DNA of 64,000 bases. Origin: Desulfurivibrio sp044068515 (GTDB lineage Bacteria > Desulfobacterota > Desulfobulbia > Desulfobulbales > Desulfurivibrionaceae). Numbering within the stretch: the first letter of the stretch is position 1; the number at the start of each line of letters is the position of its first letter. Both the position numbers and the translations under genes were made by a program. Below, one piece after another: positions 16,851 through 26,000 of this stretch. Where the stretch lies: contig NZ_JBIPKI010000001.1 in the NCBI RefSeq assembly GCF_044068515.1, positions 247,276-311,275 on the forward strand, given 5' to 3'. The notes beneath the pieces are model-generated. The model was not told the DNA's origin. It did not search any database and saw only the letters and a program-made list of their open reading frames with translations.

Positions 16851-17597
16851 ATGTTTGAGAATATCGATAAAATGAAACGGGAACCAGCCGGGACTCTGCC
16901 GGAGTTCGAAAGGAGGAAATTCCTCAAGTTGGGATTTGTCGTTACCGGCGTCCTGGCCGGTGGCGGCCTCCTCTCGCTGGTTTCCACCGTGGAGAAAAGC
17001 TTCGCCTCCAGCGGGCTGTTCCTGGAGCAGTATCCCTATAAACCCCATTACAGCATGGTGATCCGCCAGAACCTCTGTATCGACTGCGAATTGTGCGTGG
17101 CCGCCTGCAACGAGACCAACCAGGTGCCCTCCTACGGCTACCGGACCACCATTCTGGAAAGAACGGTTCCCCACGCGGTGGGGCGGCAGACCGAGTTTAT
17201 TCCGATGCTCTGCATGCAATGCAACGATCCGCCCTGCGTCAGGGCCTGCCCCACCCGGGCCAGTTATAAAGACCGGAAAAACGGGATCGTCATGATGGAG
17301 AACAAAAAGTGTATCGGCTGCAAGGCCTGTATGGTGGCTTGCCCTTACAACGCACGTTATTTCAGTGAAGAGATCCATGCCATCGACAAGTGTGATTTCT
17401 GCTTCGTCACCCGGCTCTCCAAGGGCGAGAAACTGACGGCCTGCTCGGCGGCCTGTCCCACCGGGGCCCGGACCTTCGGCGATCTTGCCGATTCCGCCGG
17501 TAAGATCTACCGCATGATCCACCAGCTCGAAGCCCAGGTCTGGACCATCCGGCCCAAAGCAGGCACCAAGCCCAACGTATTTTATATGAAGGGATGA
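16851..17597 (+). CDS. Tat-exported 4Fe-4S ferredoxin-like subunit (DsrO/HmcB/CbcT-type)
   Basis: 248 residues. The N-terminus has a twin-arginine motif (ERRKFLKLGFVVTG) and a hydrophobic segment ending near SFASSG, so the folded protein is likely exported by Tat; tatC and tatA homologues are in this window. Four [4Fe-4S] clusters can be assigned from CIDCELCVAAC, CMQCNDPPCVRAC, CIGCKACMVAC and CDFC with CSAAC plus Pro-Thr. This is the electron-wire subunit between the NrfD-like protein and the cytochrome. ATG 16851 is chosen because it places the Tat motif about 20 residues in; upstream frame overlaps the NrfD gene. Translationally close to the next gene. Confidence 0.92.
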   Translation: MFENIDKMKREPAGTLPEFERRKFLKLGFVVTGVLAGGGLLSLVSTVEKSFASSGLFLEQYPYKPHYSMVIRQNLCIDCELCVAACNETNQVPSYGYRTTILERTVPHAVGRQTEFIPMLCMQCNDPPCVRACPTRASYKDRKNGIVMMENKKCIGCKACMVACPYNARYFSEEIHAIDKCDFCFVTRLSKGEKLTACSAACPTGARTFGDLADSAGKIYRMIHQLEAQVWTIRPKAGTKPNVFYMKG

Positions 17598-17611
17598 AAA
17601 GGAGCGCTAAA

Positions 17612-17983
17612 ATGAGAAAAATGCTATTAATATCACCTCTGGCCGTGCTGCTCAGCCTGGCGCTCTGTTACGCGGCCTTTTCCGCCCCCGGCAAGAATTC
17701 CGGACCCGGTGACGTGATTTACACCGAACCGCTGATGGCTGTGATTTTCAGCCATGCCGACCACCTTAAAAAGGGCATGGTCTGTTCCTCCTGTCATCCC
17801 GGGCTTTTCGAGATGAAGGCCCTGGCCGTCCAGGAAAGGGATGATTTCACCATGGAAAGCCTTTACCAGGGCAAATACTGTGGCGCCTGTCATACCGGTA
17901 ATCTGGCCTTTGCTTCCGACAGACAGTGCGCCCGCTGCCATATCGGGGTCAAGGGTTACAACCGGCTCCAGGAAAAAAAATGA
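17612..17983 (+). CDS. triheme c7-type periplasmic cytochrome
   Basis: 123 residues: Sec signal peptide (MRKMLLISPLAVLLSLALCY, cleavage near YAAFSA), then a compact domain with three CxxCH motifs (CSSCH, CGACH, CARCH) and a conserved FSHADHL histidine that can serve as distal ligand. Spacing and the YQGKYCGACHTGNLAF and ARCHIG signatures fit the c7 triheme family common in Geobacter relatives. ATG 17612 follows AAAGGAG at the right spacing; an in-frame ATG at 17594 overlaps the ferredoxin stop as ATGA but contains that Shine-Dalgarno. Likely the periplasmic electron exit of the complex. End of the structural unit; the kinase gene begins 96 nt later. Confidence 0.92.
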   Translation: MRKMLLISPLAVLLSLALCYAAFSAPGKNSGPGDVIYTEPLMAVIFSHADHLKKGMVCSSCHPGLFEMKALAVQERDDFTMESLYQGKYCGACHTGNLAFASDRQCARCHIGVKGYNRLQEKK

Positions 17984-18078
17984 ACCAGGCCGCCAAGGGG
18001 CCGGGGGTTGGGCGACTTGCCCGGCTACCGGCAGCAATGGTCCGCCGGTGACTCCTTTTTCCCCGATCAGGGACTGAC

Positions 18079-20055
18079 ATGAAGAACAAGTTTTTGGTGA
18101 TAGGAATTTTTGTCACCATCGTTTCCATCCTGATCACCGTGAACGTGCTCTTTCATGAGAACCTCCTGAGAGAGCTGGCGGTGTCTTATAACCGCCAGCA
18201 GATGCTGATCGCCCGGGGAATTTCCAACTGCATCAAAGCCAACATCGACAAGGAAATCGTCAAGATCCAGCTGATTGCCGAAACCCTGTCTTACTACGCC
18301 CCGGCAGAGAACTGGGAGGTCGATGCCATCTTCGCCGACTTGTTCGAGGCCGAGTTTGATCTCGGGGCCGATATGACGGTCTATAACCGTGAGGGCCAGG
18401 TCCTTTTCTCAACCAAACCCGGCGAAAATTATATTGATCTGGCAGAATTCGGCGAATTTTCCCACCGCGAGGAGGCGGTGGTTTTCCATGACCTGGAACA
18501 TATCCATGTCCTCTACCCGATCAAAAGAGATGGGCAGGCCATGGGCTGGGCCTTGATCGACCTGTCGATAAACGAGATCGCCAACAAGCACCTTTCTACC
18601 TTCAGAACCGGCAACCGGGGCTATGTCTGGTTGATGGACCAGAGCGGCAACCTGCTTTACCATCCCAACGCCCCCGAGATGGTCGGCAAAAACCTCTATA
18701 ACGCCCGGACCGAATGCTTCGGCTGCCATACTTCCTTCGAGCTTCCCCGCAAAGTACTGGAAGGGGCGCCAATGGAGTCGGGTCGTTATATCGCCACCAC
18801 CCAGGAAGACAAAATCCTGTCTTTTTCGCGCCTGGATATCGGCGCTGACAGCTGGCTGGTTTTTCTCTCCTCGCCCTACTCGGAGGTGGTGGCCGTCGCC
18901 CAGAACAGCATGAGAACCTATTCCTGGCTGGTGGTGGCCATTTTCTCGACTTTCTTTCTCGGCGCTTCTATTTTTGCCTATCTGATCCGCAAAAGCATTT
19001 TGAGCGAGCGGGCGGCCAACGAGGCAATCCTGATCGAGAATAAAAAGATGGATACCATTGTCAGCGCCATCGGCGCCGGCCTGCTGCTGCTGGATCAGAA
19101 CCACGAAATCATCTGGGCCAATGAAACCGTGCAGCAGTGGGGCGGGGATCTGGTCGGCAAGCAATGTTCCGAGATCTACCCGCTCTGCCTGCCGCCGGAT
19201 GAGGCCAGCGGCCGGGTTTGCCACGATGTGCGCAAGGGCCTGTTCGGCAAGAGAAACACCATTTTCCAGATAACCACGGCGCCGGTCAAAAACGCCGCCG
19301 GCGAGACTCTCGGGATTCTGAAGTTGATCCAGGACATTACCGAAATCAAAAGCATGGAAGACAAGATTGCCCAAACCGAAAGAATGTCCGCCCTGGGCCG
19401 GGTTGCCGCCGGGGTTGCCCATGAGATCGGTAATCCTTTGACCTCGATTTCATCATTTGTCCAGATTCTGAAGGAACGGGCTGAAGACGATTTTACCCGG
19501 GAAAACTTTGACCGGGTCGAGCACAATATCCAGAGGATCACCAGGATTTTGCAGCAGATGTCGAGATTCTCCCGGCTCCCGGCGATGGAGATCAAGGAAC
19601 ACAATATCAACGATATTATAAATTCATGCCTTGAAATCCTGAAATTCGATAAAAAACTCAAGCAGATAACCACCCGGCTCGAATTGGCCGATGATCTGCC
19701 GCCGGTCAGGGTCGATGACGGCAATATGATACAGGTCTTCATCAACCTGCTGCTCAACGCCGCCGATGCCATCGCCGACACCAGCAAAAAGATAACCATC
19801 CGCACTTTTAAGGAGAATGACCGGGTAGTCGCCCAGGTGATTGACAACGGATGCGGCATTCCGGAAGAACTGCTGGGTCAGATTTTCGATCCCTTTTTCA
19901 CCACCAAAGAGAAAGGGACCGGCCTGGGTCTGTCGATCAGCCATGAAATCGTCAAGAAATTCGGCGGCGAGTTGCGGGTTGAAAGCCTCGAGGGCCATGG
20001 GAGCGTGTTTTCGATTATCCTGCCAGCAAATCCTGAGGGGGTTAATAATGGCTAG
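18079..20055 (+). CDS. membrane histidine kinase with periplasmic heme-c (CxxCH) sensor domain
   Basis: 658 residues. TM1 at ~5-27, a periplasmic Cache-like sensor up to ~residue 285, TM2 (TYSWLVVAIFSTFFLGASIF), a PAS domain (~320-430, IVSAIGAGLLLLDQNHEIIW), then HisKA with H448 in GVAHEIGNPL, and HATPase with NLLLNAADAI, DNGCGIPEEL and KGTGLGLSISHEIV. The sensor has CFGCH at 213-217 in TECFGCHTSF, a c-type heme motif, so the kinase may sense redox state, a gas, or heme ligation directly. The kinase core is NtrB-like. Its stop overlaps the response-regulator start by 8 nt (ATGGCTAG), so the two form a pair. It probably controls the sigma-54 promoters upstream. Confidence 0.92.
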   Translation: MKNKFLVIGIFVTIVSILITVNVLFHENLLRELAVSYNRQQMLIARGISNCIKANIDKEIVKIQLIAETLSYYAPAENWEVDAIFADLFEAEFDLGADMTVYNREGQVLFSTKPGENYIDLAEFGEFSHREEAVVFHDLEHIHVLYPIKRDGQAMGWALIDLSINEIANKHLSTFRTGNRGYVWLMDQSGNLLYHPNAPEMVGKNLYNARTECFGCHTSFELPRKVLEGAPMESGRYIATTQEDKILSFSRLDIGADSWLVFLSSPYSEVVAVAQNSMRTYSWLVVAIFSTFFLGASIFAYLIRKSILSERAANEAILIENKKMDTIVSAIGAGLLLLDQNHEIIWANETVQQWGGDLVGKQCSEIYPLCLPPDEASGRVCHDVRKGLFGKRNTIFQITTAPVKNAAGETLGILKLIQDITEIKSMEDKIAQTERMSALGRVAAGVAHEIGNPLTSISSFVQILKERAEDDFTRENFDRVEHNIQRITRILQQMSRFSRLPAMEIKEHNINDIINSCLEILKFDKKLKQITTRLELADDLPPVRVDDGNMIQVFINLLLNAADAIADTSKKITIRTFKENDRVVAQVIDNGCGIPEELLGQIFDPFFTTKEKGTGLGLSISHEIVKKFGGELRVESLEGHGSVFSIILPANPEGVNNG

Positions 20056-21430
20056 AATTCTGGCGGTTGACGACGAAGAGGATATTCGGACCATTCTGAG
20101 AATCGTCCTCAGCGGTGAAGGCTACGAGGTTGATACGGCGCACAACGGCCTCGAAGCCATGGCGATGATGGAGGGCAGGAGCTACGACCTGGTGATAACC
20201 GACCTCAAGATGGAGGGGGCCGACGGCTTTGCCGTGTTGAAGAAGGCCAAGGAAATCGATAGCCTGCTGCCGGTCATCATGATCACGGCCTTTGGTTCGA
20301 TCGATTCGGCGGTGGAGGCTATGAAGCTGGGGGCCGCGGATTATATCGTCAAGCCGTTTCTCCATGATGATATCAAGTTCACGGTGCGCCATATTCTCGA
20401 GCATGGCAGCCTGCGCCTGGAGAACATGGCCCTTAAAAGGCAGATCTCCCAGAAGCTCTCCATCGAGGAAGTCGTGGGCCTCTCCGAGCCCATGCTTAAG
20501 ATCTTCGACACCATCGAGAAAGCTGCGCCCACTAGGGCCAATATCATGATCACCGGCGAGTCCGGCACCGGCAAAGGGTTAATCGCCGAGGCCATACACC
20601 ACAACAGTCCGCGCCGGAACAAGCCCTTCATGTCGATAAATTGCGCGGCCATTCCGGAAACCTTGCTCGAATCCGAACTCTTCGGTTACAAGAAGGGGGC
20701 TTTTACCGGGGCCAACTGCGACAAGACCGGCCTGGTCACCATGGCCGACGGCGGCACCCTGTTTCTGGACGAAATCGGAGATATGCCCTTGGTAATTCAG
20801 TCCAAAAGCCTCAAAGTGCTGGAATCCGGAGAGTTGCTTCCCCTGGGTGACACCAAGACCAAGTCGGTTGACGTACGAATTATTTGCGCCACCAACAAGG
20901 ATATCGAGGCCTGCGTCCGCGACAAAACCTTTCGCGAGGATCTTTACTACCGGCTCAACGTAATCGAAATCCGGATGCCGCCCCTGCGGGAGCGGCCGGA
21001 GGATATTCCCCTGCTGGCCAACCGCTTCCTCCAGGAGGAACATTCGGTGCCTGGCAAGGTGGTCAAAGGCTTCGCTGAAGCAGCGATTAATGCCATGCTG
21101 GCCTATTCCTGGCCCGGCAACGTCCGGGAACTGAAAAACGTGGTCGAGCGGGCCGTGATCTTCGCCGCCGGCGAGCAGATAACCCTCGAGGATCTGCCCC
21201 AGAAAATCAAGTCCGGCGGGGCTGGGGGAGGAACCGGGGCGCCCGAGGACTCCCGGCTGCAGCCCCTTAAGGCGATGGTTTGCGACTATGAAAAGGATAT
21301 CATCATCAACGCCTTGAAGCGGTTCGGCGGCAACAAGGAAATGGTTGCCAAAACCTTGAGCGTCGATCTGACCACGCTTTATCGCAAGATGAACAAGTTC
21401 GGGATCGATGAGGAGGACATCAAAAAATAA
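20048..21430 (+). CDS. NtrC-family sigma-54-dependent response regulator
   Basis: 460 residues. Receiver domain with ILAVDDEEDIRT, phosphoacceptor D52 (LVITDLKM) and the Lys of DYIVKPF. AAA+ domain with Walker A GESGTGKG, the sigma-54 contact loop GAFTGA at 217-222, Walker B GGTLFLDEIGDM and the arginine-finger region FREDLYYRLNV. C-terminal Fis-type HTH (DYEKDIIINALKRFGGNKEM, TTLYRKMNKFGI). Start ATG 20048 lies inside the kinase stop. Together with the two -24/-12 promoters this gives a self-contained regulatory circuit. Its stop overlaps by 11 nt the 3' end of the convergent multiheme cytochrome gene. Confidence 0.96.
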   Translation: MARILAVDDEEDIRTILRIVLSGEGYEVDTAHNGLEAMAMMEGRSYDLVITDLKMEGADGFAVLKKAKEIDSLLPVIMITAFGSIDSAVEAMKLGAADYIVKPFLHDDIKFTVRHILEHGSLRLENMALKRQISQKLSIEEVVGLSEPMLKIFDTIEKAAPTRANIMITGESGTGKGLIAEAIHHNSPRRNKPFMSINCAAIPETLLESELFGYKKGAFTGANCDKTGLVTMADGGTLFLDEIGDMPLVIQSKSLKVLESGELLPLGDTKTKSVDVRIICATNKDIEACVRDKTFREDLYYRLNVIEIRMPPLRERPEDIPLLANRFLQEEHSVPGKVVKGFAEAAINAMLAYSWPGNVRELKNVVERAVIFAAGEQITLEDLPQKIKSGGAGGGTGAPEDSRLQPLKAMVCDYEKDIIINALKRFGGNKEMVAKTLSVDLTTLYRKMNKFGIDEEDIKK

Positions 21431-22298
21431 ACATCATGGGATCCCGGTAGGCGTGGCATTCGACGCATAACTCCCGGGCCAGCTCCGGGCCGATTCGCCA
21501 GGTGTGAGCGTGATGGCACTTTAGGCAGGAGATTCCCGCATGCTGGTCATGGCGGCCGATGCTGTCCTGGTTGGCGTGACAGGCCACGCAGGTTGCCTCG
21601 GTCGGCCTGATGTCACCGTGGGGCTGATGACAGCTGTGGCATTCCAGGTTGCTCATGGGCCCCCGGTCGGGAATGTCCTTATGGCAGGTGATACAGCTCT
21701 CTTTGGAGGGAGGAGAAGCGGTTTCGCCGAATGAGTGGCAGACCATGCAGGCAAAACTCTCCATGCCAATGCCATGAACCATTTTGTCCTGGTGGCAATT
21801 GAAGCACCGCTGTTCGTCGGGATAAAAATTATGGGTGTTACCGTCATGGCATTCGCGGCAGGAAAGACCTTCCATGAAAACATGGCGGGCATGGCCATAG
21901 GACTTGCGCAGGCCTAATCCGCCCTGCCTGGCGACGTCGAGGTGACATTGGCTGCAGTTGGCCCAGGGCTTTTCCCGGGCGTGCTCATGGCGAATCTCGC
22001 TATGATCCCAGGTGAAAATATAGGCAAGCAGCAACTTGTTCTGGCTGATCAGGCTCATCGAATGGCAACTCTGGCAAACGAAGTCGCGGTGGCCGCTGAC
22101 CCGCCACTCCCGGTGGGCTTCCTCCACCACATGACAAAGCTGACAATATTGGGGGTCCTGATCGACAAATTGATAGGTTTTGTAGCCGTTAACTATGATC
22201 AGGGCGATAACCACCAAGGCAACCGGAATCAGGATCGGATGGGAAGGCTCGACTATTCGCCCGATTGATTTGATCAGGTCTTTGAGTGGCTTCGTCAT
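21420..22298 (-). CDS. membrane-anchored 11-heme c-type cytochrome (NapC/NirT-like anchor)
   Basis: 292 residues with one N-terminal membrane anchor (ILIPVALVVIALIIVNGYKT) and eleven CxxCH motifs: CQLCH, CQSCH, CSQCH, CRECH, CFNCH, CMVCH, CITCH, CHSCH, CVACH, CLKCH and CVECH. That is one heme per ~27 residues. The first part resembles NapC/NrfH quinol dehydrogenases, but the heme number exceeds their 4-5, so it looks like a NapC-type anchor joined to a c3/c7-like heme string. Expected in the periplasm, carrying electrons from quinol or the NrfD complex outward. Convergent with the response regulator, overlapping by 11 nt; divergent from a small membrane protein gene starting 47 nt upstream. 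Confidence 0.9.
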   Translation of the reverse strand: MTKPLKDLIKSIGRIVEPSHPILIPVALVVIALIIVNGYKTYQFVDQDPQYCQLCHVVEEAHREWRVSGHRDFVCQSCHSMSLISQNKLLLAYIFTWDHSEIRHEHAREKPWANCSQCHLDVARQGGLGLRKSYGHARHVFMEGLSCRECHDGNTHNFYPDEQRCFNCHQDKMVHGIGMESFACMVCHSFGETASPPSKESCITCHKDIPDRGPMSNLECHSCHQPHGDIRPTEATCVACHANQDSIGRHDQHAGISCLKCHHAHTWRIGPELARELCVECHAYRDPMMFIF

Positions 22299-22345
22299 CG
22301 ATTCGTCATCGCGGTGGTTGGTGATCTTTAGTCGGGGGAGAATTG

Positions 22346-22636
22346 GTGAAAAAAATTTTCAAACTGTCCGTCGTTGTAGGATGCAACTTCGGGGCGGTTC
22401 TCGGGATCCTGGTTGCGCTGATGATCAATTTCCTGGGCGACGGCTCGTTTGGCGGCGGTTGGTACGAAGCCGTCGAACACGACCTGGGGCGCTGGTTCGG
22501 CCCTGATTTGGCCGCCATATCCTGGGTAGTATACAGCGGCATAGTAATGGTCATCGTCATGATCTCCGCCATCGGCGCCTTGCTTGGTGCCTTTTTCGGG
22601 GCGGTTGTGGGCAAGTTGCTGAGCGCCCTGGACTGA
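22346..22636 (+). CDS. small membrane protein of unknown function near the multiheme gene
   Basis: 96 residues, not recognised. Two hydrophobic segments (VVVGCNFGAVLGILVALMIN and a C-terminal one with VVYSGIVMVIVMISAIGALL plus GAFFGAVVG) flank a loop with GGGWYEAVEHDLGRWFGPD. The plan is like the two small Gly-rich proteins at 14.2-14.9 kb, though similarity is too weak to claim homology. GTG 22346 is chosen because GGGGGAG lies 5 nt upstream; TTG 22343 is too close to it. Divergent from the 11-heme cytochrome with a 47-nt shared upstream region. Confidence 0.65.
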   Translation: MKKIFKLSVVVGCNFGAVLGILVALMINFLGDGSFGGGWYEAVEHDLGRWFGPDLAAISWVVYSGIVMVIVMISAIGALLGAFFGAVVGKLLSALD

Positions 22637-23006
22637 AAATCCCTCCTCCTGCCAGCCCCGGCCCGATCAACTGCCGGTCCCCCTAAAGTGCCGAGTCAAG
22701 TCCGAAAACTAGTGACACATTTTTTCGTTGCTGTCAATCTTGATACCCATTGTGGCACAAACACAGGTCTTAATGTGAAGATGTCTGGCTGTCAGGCCGG
22801 CTTTTTAGCTTTAATTCGATCATCATCAGTACCCGGGAGGAGACGCTGCGAAGCGGGGCAGCGAGATGTGCCCGCAAACCCCCAAAGAACCCCAAGCCAG
22901 CCATGACAACAGGCCGAATGGAGTGTATGATAACCCTGTTCCCCTTGAATTTGCGATCGGGCCTCTTTGGCCAATTAATAAAACGTCTCCGAGCCCATAC
23001 CCGCCT
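22637..23006. other. intergenic region before the large unknown gene
   Basis: 370 nt without a confident gene. The open frame of the downstream protein extends back to ATG 22866, but residues encoded before 23007 are Pro/Asn-rich and unlike the following helical protein. No clear promoter or terminator. A TGGCACAAACACAGG string at 22753 lacks the -12 GC and is not called as sigma-54. Confidence 0.4.
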
Positions 23007-26000
23007 ATGAATCGGCAATCAATTAAAGATTGGTTGTTTTTTGACCTCAAGGACCATGAACTGCTGGGCATTGTCAACGACGTCCTGCACGGCGAAGACG
23101 CACCCAACCTGAAAAGTCTGCTGACCCCCTATCTGCATCCCCATGGAATCAAGGAAATGGCCGCCACCAGAGGGTTGCGCATCGCCTATGCCGTGGTCAA
23201 AATGTTTCGCTCGCTGGAGCGGGATACTGTCGAAGAAAGGTTGCGCACCCTGCAGGCTCTGCGGGAAGAGATTTTTTCCTCATCCGAGGGCAATCTGCGC
23301 AAGAATACCGCCCGGGTTTTACTGCAAATCATGAAGGAGTTGGTTCGGGCCGGCGACGATGAGCGCAAACTGTCGCTGGCCCGCGATTTCCGGGAAGCGG
23401 CCACGGGCCGGCCCCGGGCCATTGCCCGGCAACTGGATCGGTTTCATTTGGTTAAGATGCCGGAGGAATGGAATCAAATCGCCTTTGATGATCATGTGCA
23501 CGATGCCAACACCAAGGGCCGCAAATCCGCCACCCACTTGATCATGGATGCCTGGATCAAGGGCATTCGACGCCTGCGGGTGATCTACTATAATTTCTTG
23601 TCTCCGGAAGTGGCAGAGGAGTTGCTGCGGGCCGCGGAAATCATGGGGGTCAACGTCCGCCTGGGCCTTGAATTAACCCCGCGTTTCCGGGGGCGTTACA
23701 TTCGGCTGATCTGGACCCCCCGCGGCTTCACCGATACCAGAGATTTCCTTGGGTTCGTCCGTCAGCCGGAGGTGCAGCAATTCATGGCCGCAGGCCGGGT
23801 TGCCTCCGAGTATCAACAGGTCTATATTTTCGCCATTCTCGAGGCCTTCAACCGAGCTCATCGCCAGGCGATCAATCAACTTTTTGGCATTCAGATGCCG
23901 ACCCTTGCTGCCGGCGAGTTCCTCAAGCTGGTGGGCAGCGGGCAACCTTCCCTGCATCATCTGGCAAAATTGATCCACGACCAGCTGGTGCCGCTTTTTC
24001 GCGAACGGCTGGAGGGACTGCGTGAATGCTGCGCCTGTGGTGACGAGCAAAAGCGCCGGGCGGCGGAAGAGCTGGCGACCAGAATGAATAGCCTGGACAT
24101 CGAGACAATCATCGATGACTACCTGCGACCGGCCAAAAACCCCAATATTCACAATCCCTTTGTTCCTTCGCCCGATGATGGGGCTCCCCCCCTGCTGCGA
24201 TTATCCCTGGAAGAACTTTTGGATCGTCTGGAAAGGCTGCACACCCGTCACCGCATCACCTTGAGTTTAAGTGGTTTGTGGGCGGTGGATGTCCTGGAAT
24301 TGCTTTATCGCAGCCGCGGCCGGATTACCCGCCTGGAGGCTTTCAACTTCAAGGATGCGGCTTTCGGGCGTTGTCCCGATAATCCCCGCATCCTGGAACT
24401 GCAATCGGCCTTGAACTCAGGCAACGCGGTTCGTTTGAAGCGCAATGTCATAGACCTGGTTTTTTCCGCCGAAGAGCACGAGGAGTTAAGCGAGGATCAG
24501 AAACGAACCCTGCGGGCCATTCTCAGCGATCTCGAATCATTGCGTAAATATTACGGCAACACCACCCTTAAATCCCGTATTGGCACCGATTCCACCGGGG
24601 GCTCCGCCAGGGTGCCGGGCATGGGGCTGGTGGTCGTGGATTCCTTGCCCGGTAAATGCCGGCGCCAGATGGAACGATTGGTTGCCGATAACCTTCGCAT
24701 TCCCATTAGGATTGAGGTGGCTCGCCGCCGGACTTACCGGGTTCCCGGGCAGCGGGAAGGGAGCGAGCCCAGACTGAGCGGCCCCAGTAAGATCAGTGAG
24801 CTTCCCTTCCTGCAAAGAGTTTTTCGTCCATTTAACGACGAATGGGTGGTGGGGCGGTACCAGAATGTGCCGCCGGAAGAGAGCAATATCCGGACATTGG
24901 GGGGATTTGCCAGCGAGGACGCTAAGCTGCTGCGCCTGGATTGCCCTGAGCAGACCAAAGTCAAACCTTGGCCGGCTCCGCGCTACCTGAATACCAATAT
25001 CAAGAATTTGCTGAAAATTCTGCTGGGTTTTATGCCGGCATACGCCACCTTCGCCCTGACTCAGGACTGGTGGCTGCTGGCCTGGTTCGGCGCCCTTATC
25101 TGGTTCGGGATCACCGGGATCCGGAACATCATTCAGTCCGTGTTGGGGGCCGGCGGGCTGCGCCGCACTCCTTTGCTGCACTGGAGCGACTACGTCAAAT
25201 GGAACCGGCTGGCGGATTCCTTGATGTACACCGGTTTTTCCGTCCCCTTGCTGGACCTGCTGGTTAAGACGATCCTGATGCAGAAGGGCTTTGGCGTAAC
25301 GGTAGAAACCAATCCGGTTGCCCTGTATGCCTCGATGGCGGTGGTTAACGGACTTTATCTGATGGGGCACAATCTGTTCAGGGGACTGCCCCGGCAAGCG
25401 GCGGTGGGCAACCTGTTTCGCACCGTGCTTTCAATTCCGGTGGCCTTGAGCTTGAATTTCCTGATCGGATTCAGCCTGGGCCTGGCCGGAGTACCCGCCG
25501 CCGGAGCCATTCTGCAAAACTGGGCGGCGATTATTTCCAAACTGGCCTCCGACCTCGTGGCCGGGTTTATCGAGGGTCTGGCCGACCGGGCGGTGAACTT
25601 TCGCGAACGGATGAGGGATTATACCGACAAACTGCGGCAGTTGTACGACATCTTCGCCCGCCTGGAACTGCAAAACCCGGAAGCCGAGGTGTTGAGCCAG
25701 CTGGAATCCCCGGAGCGTTTTGTCTGCGCGATGAGCATGGAGGAGGAAAGCGTTAACCTGGCTACCATCGTCAATGCTCTGGACCTGATGTACTTCTGGA
25801 TGTATCAGCCCCGGGCCAGGCATGTCCTGGAAGGCTTGCTGGAGGAAATGAGCACCGAGGAGCGGCGGGTTTTTCTGCTTTCTCAGTACGTCTTGCAGCG
25901 CGAACGGGATATTTCCCAGTTGTTTCTCGATGGCCTGGTGGGTAAGAACTTTTCCCAGGCTCTGGCTTTTTATCTCCATACCTGGCGCGACTATCTGGAT

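Noticed and set aside
22753..22767. TGGCACAAACACAGG as a third sigma-54 promoter
   Set aside because: GG at -24 but GG rather than GC at -12, and no regulator-linked gene directly downstream.
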